7,301 nucleotides of DNA, taken from assembly GCA_007120155.1 (NCBI GenBank), contig SKOF01000022.1, forward strand, positions 1-7,301, in the 5' to 3' direction. Origin of the DNA: Thioalkalivibrio sp. (lineage in GTDB: Bacteria > Pseudomonadota > Gammaproteobacteria > Ectothiorhodospirales > Ectothiorhodospiraceae). A program made the translations under genes and the position numbers. Of the stretch, positions 1-5,976 are shown piece after piece. Numbering within the stretch: the stretch's first letter is position 1; every line of letters begins with the position of its first letter. The notes beneath the pieces are model-generated. The model saw only the letters and a list, made by a program, of their open reading frames with translations. It ran no database searches and was not told the origin of the DNA.

Positions 1-1323
1 CTCCAGCCGGAAGTTGGACAGGGCCCACACGATCACCCCGTCACTGTCGGTCTGGAAACTGCGCATGTCGCCGGCCAACCGGTCCCAGTCCGCCCCCTCG
101 AAGCCGGGGGTCGGGCCGGAGATCCCCGCCTGGACCCTGCTGTAGAAAGCCTCGATGGCGAGGCCCGGGTTGTCGGCATAGGCCGCCACCGAAAAGCCAT
201 TGGCATTCGCGTAGTCCGCAAACACGCCATGCCACGGCTCCAGCGGCGTCCCGAGCCAGTTGTTCAGCGCTGTCCGCGGGTCGCGTACCAGTTCCTGCAC
301 CCGCCTTGTATCCAGGCCTTGGCGGCCCCAGGTGTCGGTATCGAATTCGTCCCAGCCCCAACTGTTGGTGTGAACCCGCGCGCCCACCGACCCGCTCGCC
401 TGAAAGCTCTCACCCCAGCGACGCGGTCGATAATCCACGTCGCCGATCCCCACGTACGAAGCCAGGTAGAGCTGTGCCGCCGGCGCAACGCCGGTCATCG
501 TCGCGCTGTTGCCCGCCGCGAGGCCGGCCACATGCGTACCGTGGCTCCAATCAATGGAGCGTTCCGGATCGACGACCGCCTCCGGCATGTCGTTGAACAA
601 GCCGACCACCTTGCCGGGTTCGGCAAACATCGGATGGGTGCCGGGGTTGATCGGCGCCGCCTGGAAGGTCTCATCGAGCACCGCAATGACCACCCCCTCG
701 CCCAGGTATCCGGCGGAATGGGCGTAGGACAGCCCCATCAGGTCGTACGGGTTCGGGCGCGCGCCCGCATGTTCCAGCCACCATTGATTGATGAACCGGT
801 ACGCCGGGCTCTGGCGGATCCCGGCGGCCAGTGCCTCGTCGGGCTCCCGGAGTGCTCTGTCATCAAACCAGGGGTCTACCGGCTCGCCGCGCCCTCCCCG
901 GCCGCCGCGCTGGACAATCACAGCCGTCAGAGCAGCGCCCGCCCCCATCAGGCCGATGGTCCGCGCCGGCGACCGGGAGCCTGTATCGGCGGACGCTTCG
1001 CCGGAAGTATCCGGCCGCTCGGCGTCCGCCGTTTCGTCGACCAACCCCGGTGAACCGGCGGCCCACCGGGATGCGCGCTCCATCACCGCCCCCGACATGT
1101 GGACCGGTGTGTCCAGAAAACCATCGGATCCCGCACCCGCCTCCCGCGCCGATCCGGTGCCCGCAAGCACCATGATTGCGACGCCCACCAGACCTCGCGC
1201 GCTGACCCGCCTGCAAATGGTTCCGCTCGAACCCGCCGGACGTGATATCCGCACCGCGGCGATGCGATCCGGGATCACCGCGCGGCCTGACTGAGCATCG
1301 GGTGCCTGAGCCGTGAAAAACAA
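1..1323 (-). CDS. Subtilisin-like serine protease (peptidase S8), exported; 3' part missing at the left window edge
   Basis: An open frame runs leftwards off the window. Translation shows the subtilase landmarks in order: a strand ending GVVIAVLDETF with the catalytic Asp (codon 673-675), WSHGTHVAG with the catalytic His (codon 541-543), GVAPAAQLYLASYV just after it, and VIVWALSNF with the presumed oxyanion-hole Asn (codon 13-15). The Ser box (GTSMAxP) would lie beyond the left edge. A hydrophobic stretch with Arg ahead of it (RRVSARGLVGVAIMVLAGTGSA, about 1147-1212) looks like a signal peptide, so export is likely. A second hydrophobic run (about 913-958) precedes an Arg/Gly-rich stretch. 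The start is uncertain. TTG at 1321-1323 has GGAGG (complement of 1329-1333) five bases upstream; ATG at 1387-1389 or 1375-1377 and GTG at 1276-1278 or 1252-1254 are alternatives. His-to-Asn spacing is about 176 residues, far more than in subtilisin BPN' (about 91), so the catalytic domain carries an insertion. The family call is secure; the substrate is unknown. Confidence 0.88.
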   Translation of the reverse strand, partial: MFFTAQAPDAQSGRAVIPDRIAAVRISRPAGSSGTICRRVSARGLVGVAIMVLAGTGSAREAGAGSDGFLDTPVHMSGAVMERASRWAAGSPGLVDETADAERPDTSGEASADTGSRSPARTIGLMGAGAALTAVIVQRGGRGGRGEPVDPWFDDRALREPDEALAAGIRQSPAYRFINQWWLEHAGARPNPYDLMGLSYAHSAGYLGEGVVIAVLDETFQAAPINPGTHPMFAEPGKVVGLFNDMPEAVVDPERSIDWSHGTHVAGLAAGNSATMTGVAPAAQLYLASYVGIGDVDYRPRRWGESFQASGSVGARVHTNSWGWDEFDTDTWGRQGLDTRRVQELVRDPRTALNNWLGTPLEPWHGVFADYANANGFSVAAYADNPGLAIEAFYSRVQAGISGPTPGFEGADWDRLAGDMRSFQTDSDGVIVWALSNFRLE

Positions 1324-1704
1324 CAATGCCTCCCCCGCTGATTCCGCGCGTGCCTGCGAACCCGCCTCCGGGACCATATCGCATTCCATCGCGCCGGGGA
1401 AACTGCATGAATCAGCCTGGAAAGAGGTACGGGCACGCACCGATCGTGACGAATCTCGGCGGCGAGGCAGCCTCGGATGCCCGGATCAAGAGCGCCCCGG
1501 CCTTAACCGTTGATACGCACTCACGCGCCAAACCGCCTGCGGAAAGTTCCGTTCGGAGCCCGGGTGACTCCCGGATACACCGACCAACCTACAGCGCGGG
1601 AAGGAACGAACAACGCGTCCCCGGCCAGTCATCCGCGATATCCCACCGGCCATCGGGATCGAATTGTGACACCCCGCACATTATACCTTAGTATCCACGA
1701 GGTA

Positions 1705-1728
1705 TTCGGGTCCCGGGGGGTACCCGAA
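1705..1728. repeat. Inverted repeat upstream of the GTPase/Roadblock operon
   Basis: The arms TTCGGGT (1705-1711) and ACCCGAA (1722-1728) are perfect complements. The inner CCC and GGG (1712-1714 with 1718-1720) can extend the stem, leaving a T bulge at 1721. On the plus strand it is followed by ATCTTTT, a short T-run. It could be an operator for the rightward operon, whose possible -10 box starts 41 bases downstream, or a weak terminator for rightward transcription. It cannot be the protease terminator, since that gene runs left. The repeat is directly visible; its role is inference. Confidence 0.45.
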
Positions 1729-1768
1729 ATCTTTTGACCGCACGACCTGTCGATAGCCAGGCTGAACC

Positions 1769-1774
1769 TATAAC
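1769..1774 (+). promoter_or_regulatory. Possible -10 box (TATAAC) for the GTPase/Roadblock operon
   Basis: TATAAC matches the sigma-70 -10 consensus at five of six positions and sits in the AT-rich stretch before the operon. No good -35 box is found 16-18 bases upstream. A TTGACC at 1734-1739 resembles a -35 but lies too far away (29 bases). A transcript starting near 1780 would have a leader of about 70 bases to ATG 1853. Weak call based on one hexamer. Confidence 0.25.
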
Positions 1775-1852
1775 GATGATAAAAGCCAACGCCTTGCCCG
1801 CCGGACCCCACGGGGATCGGCCCGGGTTTCTGAGTCGCCGCCAACCGCGCAT

Positions 1853-2848
1853 ATGCGCCCCGGCCGGCAGACGCGCATGATCACCGACGCACCGGATACC
1901 ACGCTGACCATCGCGTTCCTGGGCCTCCCGGCGCGGGACCGGCAGTTGTTCGAGTCCTTCCTGGGCATCCTGGAGGGACGCGTCAACCTGCATCCGCGAA
2001 TCTGCAAACCCGGGGAGCCCGTGGATGTGCTGGTGGTCGACGCCGACGTGCTGGCCACGGGGACGCCCCAACGGCTCCCGCCCGCCCGGACTCTGGTGTG
2101 CTACGGGGACGGTCCGTCCCCGGGCGGTGTCGAATGCGTCACGCTGGCACGGCCGGTCAGGTTCTGGGACCTGCAAACCCTGCTTGCGTCCCTGAGCGGC
2201 ACGCAGGAGCAGGGCAGCAAACCCGTGGCGAAGCCGGATACGCGCCCCGGCAGGCTGTATGACCTGCTGTCGGACCGCGACCGGTCCGCGGCCCTGACGA
2301 TCGACTTCCGGGAATTCACGCTGATGACCGACCCGGGCCGCAACCGCTACTACTTTCCGACACGGCTCGTCGATCTGGAGCCGATCTGCAGGGCGCCGGC
2401 AAGCGAGCTTCAGATCCGGCCTGCCACCGCCGCGGGGCTTGGCAACGCGGCCCGGACGCTGCAATCGGGGCCGCTGGTGCGGCTCTGGTGGGAAGCGGCC
2501 ATCTCGGGCAGCCAGGGTAAGCTGCCGGCACCCGTGACCATAGAGACCCCGGTTTCCCTCCGGCGGTGGCCCGATCTGGGCGTCCTGCGTTTCCGCGACC
2601 ACTATCCCCTGCTCTGTGCCCAGATCGCGCGACGCCCGGTGTCTCCCGCGGCCATCTCTCAACGCACCAACGTGGCCATCAGCGACGTGGCCGCGTTCCT
2701 GAGCGCCTGCATGTTCTGCGGTTACCTGAATATCGAGGACGCGCGGGCGGCGCATGCCCGTGACGGCGCGGGGCGCAAACCGGCGGACAAGGGCCTGTTC
2801 TCGAGGATCAGGAGACGCCTCGGGCTCGGATCCACGGCCGCAAACTGA
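1853..2848 (+). CDS. Receiver-like protein with possible C-terminal winged helix, first gene of a GTPase/Roadblock operon; function unknown
   Basis: This 331-aa protein belongs to no family I can name. Residues 17-116 look like a degenerate response-regulator receiver. A first strand TLTIAFLG is followed by a helix, then VDVLVVDAD places Asp63 where the phospho-acceptor would be, and LARPVRFWDLQTLL matches the end of a receiver, with Arg-Pro in place of the usual Lys-Pro. The acidic pair after strand 1 is absent, so normal phosphorylation is doubtful. A linker (about 117-140) leads to a middle region, and residues about 250-295 (AQIARRPVSPAAISQRT and following) look like a winged helix-turn-helix. 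The tail is basic (FSRIRRRLG). No signal peptide or membrane segment is seen, so it is probably cytoplasmic. ATG 1877 (residue 9) is an alternative start and neither start has a good Shine-Dalgarno sequence. The gene ends 20 bases before the GTPase start. A role as input or effector partner of the GTPase is inferred from position. Confidence 0.72.
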   Translation: MRPGRQTRMITDAPDTTLTIAFLGLPARDRQLFESFLGILEGRVNLHPRICKPGEPVDVLVVDADVLATGTPQRLPPARTLVCYGDGPSPGGVECVTLARPVRFWDLQTLLASLSGTQEQGSKPVAKPDTRPGRLYDLLSDRDRSAALTIDFREFTLMTDPGRNRYYFPTRLVDLEPICRAPASELQIRPATAAGLGNAARTLQSGPLVRLWWEAAISGSQGKLPAPVTIETPVSLRRWPDLGVLRFRDHYPLLCAQIARRPVSPAAISQRTNVAISDVAAFLSACMFCGYLNIEDARAAHARDGAGRKPADKGLFSRIRRRLGLGSTAAN

Positions 2849-2850
2849 CC

Positions 2851-2859
2851 AGGGGGGAG
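2851..2859 (+). promoter_or_regulatory. Strong Shine-Dalgarno sequence supporting the TTG start of the GTPase
   Basis: AGGGGGGAG lies nine bases ahead of TTG 2869, directly after the stop of the preceding gene (TGA 2846-2848). No ATG or GTG in the right frame lies close by, and starting further in would remove the first strand and the P-loop. This site therefore decides the unusual start. Confidence 0.6.
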
Positions 2860-2868
2860 CAGAAGGCG

Positions 2869-3396
2869 TTGTCCGAGATCAAACTCATATTCACCGGCCC
2901 TCCGGGCGCGGGCAAGACCACTGCCATCGGGGCCATCAGCGAGATCCCCCCCGTGTCCACGGACGTGGACGCCACCGATGAACTCCTGTCCAGCAAGGAC
3001 CACACCACGGCGGCCATGGATTTCGGCGAGGTCACTCTGGACGACGGCACCAAACTGCGCCTCTACGGCACGCCGGGCCAGCGCCGCTTCGCCCACATGT
3101 GGCAGATCCTGGTGCAGGGCGGGCTGGGCCTGATCATCCTTCTGGACAACAGCCGGCCCGCCCCGCTGGATGACCTCGAGATCTACCTGGACAATTTCGC
3201 GGATTTCATCGAACGCACGGGGGTGGTGATCGCCGTGACCCGTGCCGATCACCCGGATGGGCCGCCGATCGAGGACTTCCAGGACTACCTGGAACAACGG
3301 GGCCTGGTCTACCCCGTCCTCACCGCCGACATACGCCGGGAAACCGACGTGCTCATGCTGCTCAACGTGCTTCTGTCCAACCTGGAATTCGCCTAG
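2869..3396 (+). CDS. Small Ras-like GTPase (MglA/COG2229-like), TTG start
   Basis: This 175-aa single-domain GTPase is a likely GTP/GDP molecular switch in the cytoplasm. The P-loop is GPPGAGKTT (residues 10-18). Switch I probably includes Thr46/Thr47 in the segment leading to AMDFG (49-53). The G3 region is LYGTPGQ (65-71), with Gly67 where most Ras proteins have Asp and Gln71 at the position of the Ras catalytic Gln. G4 is TRAD (124-127) instead of NKxD, and G5 is probably LTAD (151-154). From memory these departures are common in the bacterial Roadblock-associated GTPases grouped under COG2229. There is no C-terminal lipidation signal. It lies between the receiver-like gene and two Roadblock genes, the arrangement expected of an MglA/MglB-type or conservon-like switch. 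In MglA/MglB a Roadblock dimer stimulates GTP hydrolysis. The cellular process controlled here cannot be read from the sequence. The start is TTG after a strong Shine-Dalgarno sequence. Confidence 0.92.
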   Translation: MSEIKLIFTGPPGAGKTTAIGAISEIPPVSTDVDATDELLSSKDHTTAAMDFGEVTLDDGTKLRLYGTPGQRRFAHMWQILVQGGLGLIILLDNSRPAPLDDLEIYLDNFADFIERTGVVIAVTRADHPDGPPIEDFQDYLEQRGLVYPVLTADIRRETDVLMLLNVLLSNLEFA

Positions 3397-3418
3397 TCAT
3401 GACCCGCAGAGGATCTCC

Positions 3419-3829
3419 ATGCCCGAAACGCTGACGCTGCCCGACGATTTCCGACGAGTCTGCGAGGAGACGCTCACCCGGGTGATGGAACGCACGCAAG
3501 GAGCCTATGGCGCGGTGCTGGCCACCATTGACGGTCATGCGGTGCTCAGCGTCACCCATCGCGATCTGCCCAGCGACCGTATTGCCGCCATGACCAGCTC
3601 GCTGCTCGCCCTGGGCGAGACAATCGCGCGTGAAGCCCAGCAGCGGCAATGCAAGTTTGTGATTGTGGAAAACAGCGACGGCTACGTCGTCACGCTCAGG
3701 ATTACCGCCAAACTGACGCTGAGCACCTTCAGCGGCAACGAAGCCAACCTCGGGATGCTCCTCAGCGCAAGCCGCAACGCGGCCGAGTCCATCGGCAAGG
3801 CCATCCCTCAACGCACCCACCCAAAATAA
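3419..3829 (+). CDS. Roadblock/LC7 domain protein, first of two
   Basis: This 136-aa protein is essentially one Roadblock/LC7 domain (the MglB/dynein light chain fold), expected to dimerise and bind the upstream GTPase as GAP, exchange regulator or scaffold. The fold is visible as an N-terminal helix (about 8-27), strands GAYGAVLATIDGHAVLSV (28-45), the central helix DRIAAMTSSLLALGETIARE (53-72), strands KFVIVENSDGYVVTLRI (79-95) and a last helix after ANLGM (109-113). The ATG was chosen because AGAGGA (3408-3413) stands five bases upstream and the family's N-terminal helix begins right after it. The frame continues further upstream but overlaps the GTPase gene. It starts 22 bases after the GTPase stop and is followed after 40 bases by a second Roadblock gene. 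No signal peptide, so cytoplasmic. Confidence 0.92.
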   Translation: MPETLTLPDDFRRVCEETLTRVMERTQGAYGAVLATIDGHAVLSVTHRDLPSDRIAAMTSSLLALGETIAREAQQRQCKFVIVENSDGYVVTLRITAKLTLSTFSGNEANLGMLLSASRNAAESIGKAIPQRTHPK

Positions 3830-3832
3830 CAG

Positions 3833-3845
3833 GGGACCTGGTCCC
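3833..3845 (+). repeat. Short inverted repeat between the two Roadblock genes
   Basis: GGGACCTGGTCCC is palindromic around its central T and can fold as a five-base-pair hairpin with a CTG loop. It sits four bases after the stop of the first Roadblock gene and ahead of the Shine-Dalgarno sequence of the second. No T-run follows, so it is not a usual terminator. It may be chance, or may affect expression or RNA stability inside the operon. Confidence 0.25.
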
Positions 3846-3869
3846 ACCAACCGAAGGAGAGTAACGTCA

Positions 3870-4280
3870 ATGGCAAGCCTAAACGATCTGTGCAATGAAA
3901 TGGTGAAGGACGTTCCGGATGCGCTTGGCGCCGCCGTGGTCGACCTGGATTCCGGTCTGCTGCTGAGCGTCGCGCACAATGTCCCCTATTTCACCCAGAG
4001 CTATCTGGATGCGGTAGCCGCCGCTGCGGTGGACATGTTCCGCGGCAAGACCATCTCGAGCGTGGAATCCCTGCTCGCGGACCAGCGCGGTGAACCGGAA
4101 CCCCGCCGCCTGATCCAGGAGGTCCAGATGGCAACGGAGAAGACCTACCATTTCATGTCCATCGTCCCCGACAAGCCCAGTGCGCTGATGGTGCTGATCA
4201 CCGGCCGCAAGGCCAATCTGGGCATGGGGTGGAGCGCCGTGCGCGGCGCCCTCCCCAAGGTCGCCGCCCTCTGCCCCTGA
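3870..4280 (+). CDS. Divergent Roadblock/LC7 domain protein, second of two
   Basis: This 136-aa protein is exactly as long as its neighbour but has clearly diverged. It keeps the Roadblock outline: N-terminal helix (3-17), strands ALGAAVVDLDSGLLLSVAH (18-36), central helix SYLDAVAAAAVDMFRG (44-59), then a longer acidic middle segment (63-79), strands around KTYHFMSIVP and SALMVLIT, and a closing helix after ANLGM (115-119). The ANLGM motif is shared with the first protein (109-113), which supports a common origin. The central loop after VAHNVPYFTQ differs from the first protein, so the pair may form a heterodimer or divide GAP and scaffold roles. AAGGAGAG (3853-3860) lies nine bases before ATG. 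It is the last gene of the operon and is followed by a GC-rich hairpin. Family call is firm; specific role is inferred. Confidence 0.86.
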   Translation: MASLNDLCNEMVKDVPDALGAAVVDLDSGLLLSVAHNVPYFTQSYLDAVAAAAVDMFRGKTISSVESLLADQRGEPEPRRLIQEVQMATEKTYHFMSIVPDKPSALMVLITGRKANLGMGWSAVRGALPKVAALCP

Positions 4281-4296
4281 GATCGGCGCCCGCCGC

Positions 4297-4321
4297 CCCC
4301 GGGGCCGTCGCGGCCCCGGGG
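4297..4321. terminator. GC-rich hairpin between convergent genes, possible bidirectional transcription stop
   Basis: The arms CCCCGGGGCCG (4297-4307) and CGGCCCCGGGG (4311-4321) are perfect 11-bp complements around a TCG loop. It lies in the 58-bp gap between the Roadblock operon (stop 4278-4280) and the convergent fusion gene (stop 4339-4341). Neither side has a proper T-run: only CTATTTACC follows on the plus strand. So it is an atypical intrinsic terminator, or a structure that protects the 3' ends of messages. Position and symmetry serve both strands equally. Confidence 0.55.
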
Positions 4322-4338
4322 ACCGGCTATTTACCTCA

Positions 4339-5937
4339 TCACCGGCCGCGCAGCAGTCTCTCCGACAACGCGCCCGGGAACCCCCCGGCCTCCATGTCCC
4401 GCAACACGGGATCGGGATCGTAGTCCAGGCGCATCAACTCGAGCCTGCGTGTCTTCGGTGCCCAGACCGCGAACTCCGCCCCCGGGGCACCGCTCCTGGG
4501 CTGACCTACGGAACCGGGACAGACCAGAACGCCGTCGTACCTGGAAAGATCAAGCTTGTGTGCCTCTGCCTGACCCCGCACATTGCCCCGGGCGTAGTAC
4601 ACGCCGCGCATGTGTGTATGCCCGTGGAAACAGGCCGACAGTTGTCGCTCCGCCAATACCGCCAGGTTCTCCTCGTAGGTCTGCCGATAGACATAACCGT
4701 TGAAGAATGACTTGTCCCGCGGTGCCCCGTGCACCGCCAGCCATCGATCACCGCGCAGGTACAGGGGAAGGCGCGCCAGCCAGGCGCGGTGACGCTCCGG
4801 CAGACGCCGTCTCGTCCAGTCGATGGCCCAACGGGCATTTGCGGAGAAACCCCGCCCGGTCACGCCGGAGGCCACGGCGTGATCGTGGTTGCCCATCACG
4901 ACGTGAAGCCCGCTCGCCGCCAACTGCTCGATGCAGGCCTCGGGATGCGGACCATAGCCGACGATGTCTCCCAGCACGACCCCCCTGCGCAGGCCCAGCC
5001 TTTTCAACTCATCAAGCACGCGCTCGAGGGCCGGCAGATTGGAGTGAACATCGGCCAGAACCGCCCAGGGTTCACCGTCCCCGTCCAGGGACGCGGCATC
5101 GGCGGGCGGAGGCGGCAACCGGTCCACGCCCGGGTCATGGGCCTGGCCAATGCCCGCCGCCTCGCGGTAGGCCTGATCCAGGGCACCGACAAACGCCTCT
5201 GCCCTGCGACGCTGCGCACTGTTTGCAAAGAACAGTCCGCGCATCTCCTCGGCAATGACCCGCAACCAGTGCTCATCCCCGAAATGGGTCATCACGCGTG
5301 CCGCCAGGGCCTTGCCCAGATCGTCGATCACGGGATCCATCAGCCGGGGGTGCTGGCTAAACAGCACCCCGATCAACTGCGTCAGGGAAATGAAACGATC
5401 CCAGCGGTAGGTATCGTCATCCAGGTAGTAGAGCCTTCCGTCCCCGTCGAGACCGAAGTTGGACAATCCCTCGTCCAGCCTCAACGCCGTGCGCTCGGCC
5501 ACTCGCAGATACAGATCCCACACCGCGTCCAGATGCCCAATGACCCGTTGTCCGTCCAGGTGCTCGAGTGCCCTGTGCAGCGGCTCCAGTCTGGGCGCGG
5601 CATTGCCCGCTACGAGAACGCCATCGGTCTCAAGCAGAAACCATGTCTTGCAGGGATGATGGGCGTCGAGTTCCCTTTCCCGCGTCAGGGTCCGATCCAC
5701 CCATCGCCGCATGTCCCTGGGTGAGAACTTCACCTCGGTGCGCAGCTTGACCACTGTCGATGCCGTGGCGAAGATCCGGGTTACCGGCCGGCCCGTGAAC
5801 CGTTCTCCGTGCACCAGATCCAGCGGGCCGGCGGACAGGGCTGCGCGAATGTCCTCCACGGCAATCCCTTTACGGCCATCGACAGCCCCGATGATCTCGA
5901 TCATTCCCAACGCGTGTTTGTCCATGCCCCTGCCCAT
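4339..5937 (-). CDS. Fusion of a kinase/phosphotransferase-like domain and a calcineurin-type metallophosphoesterase
   Basis: This 532-aa cytoplasmic-looking protein has two halves. Residues about 40-260 resemble the protein-kinase/aminoglycoside-phosphotransferase fold: VVKLR with Lys64 as the ATP-binding Lys, a helix with Glu87/Glu89, a catalytic-loop-like LDEGLSN (Asp155, Asn160), and YYLDDD (Asp173-175) in the place of the metal-binding Asp of DFG. A Pro-rich linker (271-289) follows. Residues 290-505 are a metallophosphoesterase with the full metal set: ADVHSN (Asp296, His298), LGDIVGYGP (Asp324), GNHDH (Asn350, His351), VHGAPRD (His403) and FHGHTHM (His438, His440, His442). PGSVGQPR (474-481) matches the YfcE-like type. 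Such enzymes cleave phosphomono- or diesters; the substrate here is unknown. ATG 5937 has AAGGGA four bases upstream; ATG at residues 5 and 12 are alternatives. It follows the DUF218 gene by 39 bases, probably cotranscribed. The phosphoesterase call is secure and the kinase call is moderate. Confidence 0.88.
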   Translation of the reverse strand: MGRGMDKHALGMIEIIGAVDGRKGIAVEDIRAALSAGPLDLVHGERFTGRPVTRIFATASTVVKLRTEVKFSPRDMRRWVDRTLTRERELDAHHPCKTWFLLETDGVLVAGNAAPRLEPLHRALEHLDGQRVIGHLDAVWDLYLRVAERTALRLDEGLSNFGLDGDGRLYYLDDDTYRWDRFISLTQLIGVLFSQHPRLMDPVIDDLGKALAARVMTHFGDEHWLRVIAEEMRGLFFANSAQRRRAEAFVGALDQAYREAAGIGQAHDPGVDRLPPPPADAASLDGDGEPWAVLADVHSNLPALERVLDELKRLGLRRGVVLGDIVGYGPHPEACIEQLAASGLHVVMGNHDHAVASGVTGRGFSANARWAIDWTRRRLPERHRAWLARLPLYLRGDRWLAVHGAPRDKSFFNGYVYRQTYEENLAVLAERQLSACFHGHTHMRGVYYARGNVRGQAEAHKLDLSRYDGVLVCPGSVGQPRSGAPGAEFAVWAPKTRRLELMRLDYDPDPVLRDMEAGGFPGALSERLLRGR

Positions 5938-5976
5938 GCGTCCCTTGTTTGAGTCGCTACCCCCTGGCGGGATACG

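Larger units (their letters stand above)
1324..1852. other. Intergenic region between divergent protease gene and GTPase/Roadblock operon
   Basis: No convincing gene is seen here. Open frames on both strands are short, have no clear ribosome site and give compositionally biased, non-family-like proteins. The protease frame stays open up to a stop at 1486-1488, so the right part of its coding region could extend to about 1389. From about 1660 to 1800 the sequence is clearly AT-richer than its surroundings, as expected of a promoter region. A GC-rich inverted repeat (1705-1728) and a TATAAC box (1769-1774) lie in that part. Confidence 0.6.

Noticed and set aside
229..1053. A long plus-strand open frame of 274 codons
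   Set aside because: It is antisense to the S8 protease frame, which has clear catalytic motifs. Its own product is Arg/Pro/His-rich with no family features.
1147..1200. Twin-arginine signal in the protease leader (RRVSARG before the hydrophobic stretch)
   Set aside because: The RR pair lacks the usual following F-L-K pattern, so ordinary Sec export is the simpler reading.
863..1408. A minus-strand open frame of 181 codons starting MQFPRRDGM
   Set aside because: It is in a different frame from the protease over the same bases, is Gly/Arg-rich and shows no motif. The protease frame explains the region.
1559..1573. Small repeat CCGGG-TGACT-CCCGG in the intergenic region
   Set aside because: Five base pairs of pure G/C are expected by chance at this GC content, and nothing nearby gives it a role.
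1326..1737. Short plus-strand open frames in the intergenic region (including TTG 1510)
   Set aside because: No Shine-Dalgarno sequence, no hydrophobic or family pattern, and the composition matches non-coding DNA.
1688..2755. A minus-strand open frame of 355 codons
   Set aside because: It is antisense to the receiver-like gene and extends into the promoter region. The protein is Arg/Gln/Gly-rich and looks like a GC-rich shadow.
4729..5724. A plus-strand open frame of 331 codons
   Set aside because: It is antisense to the kinase/phosphoesterase fusion, which carries a full set of metal-binding motifs.
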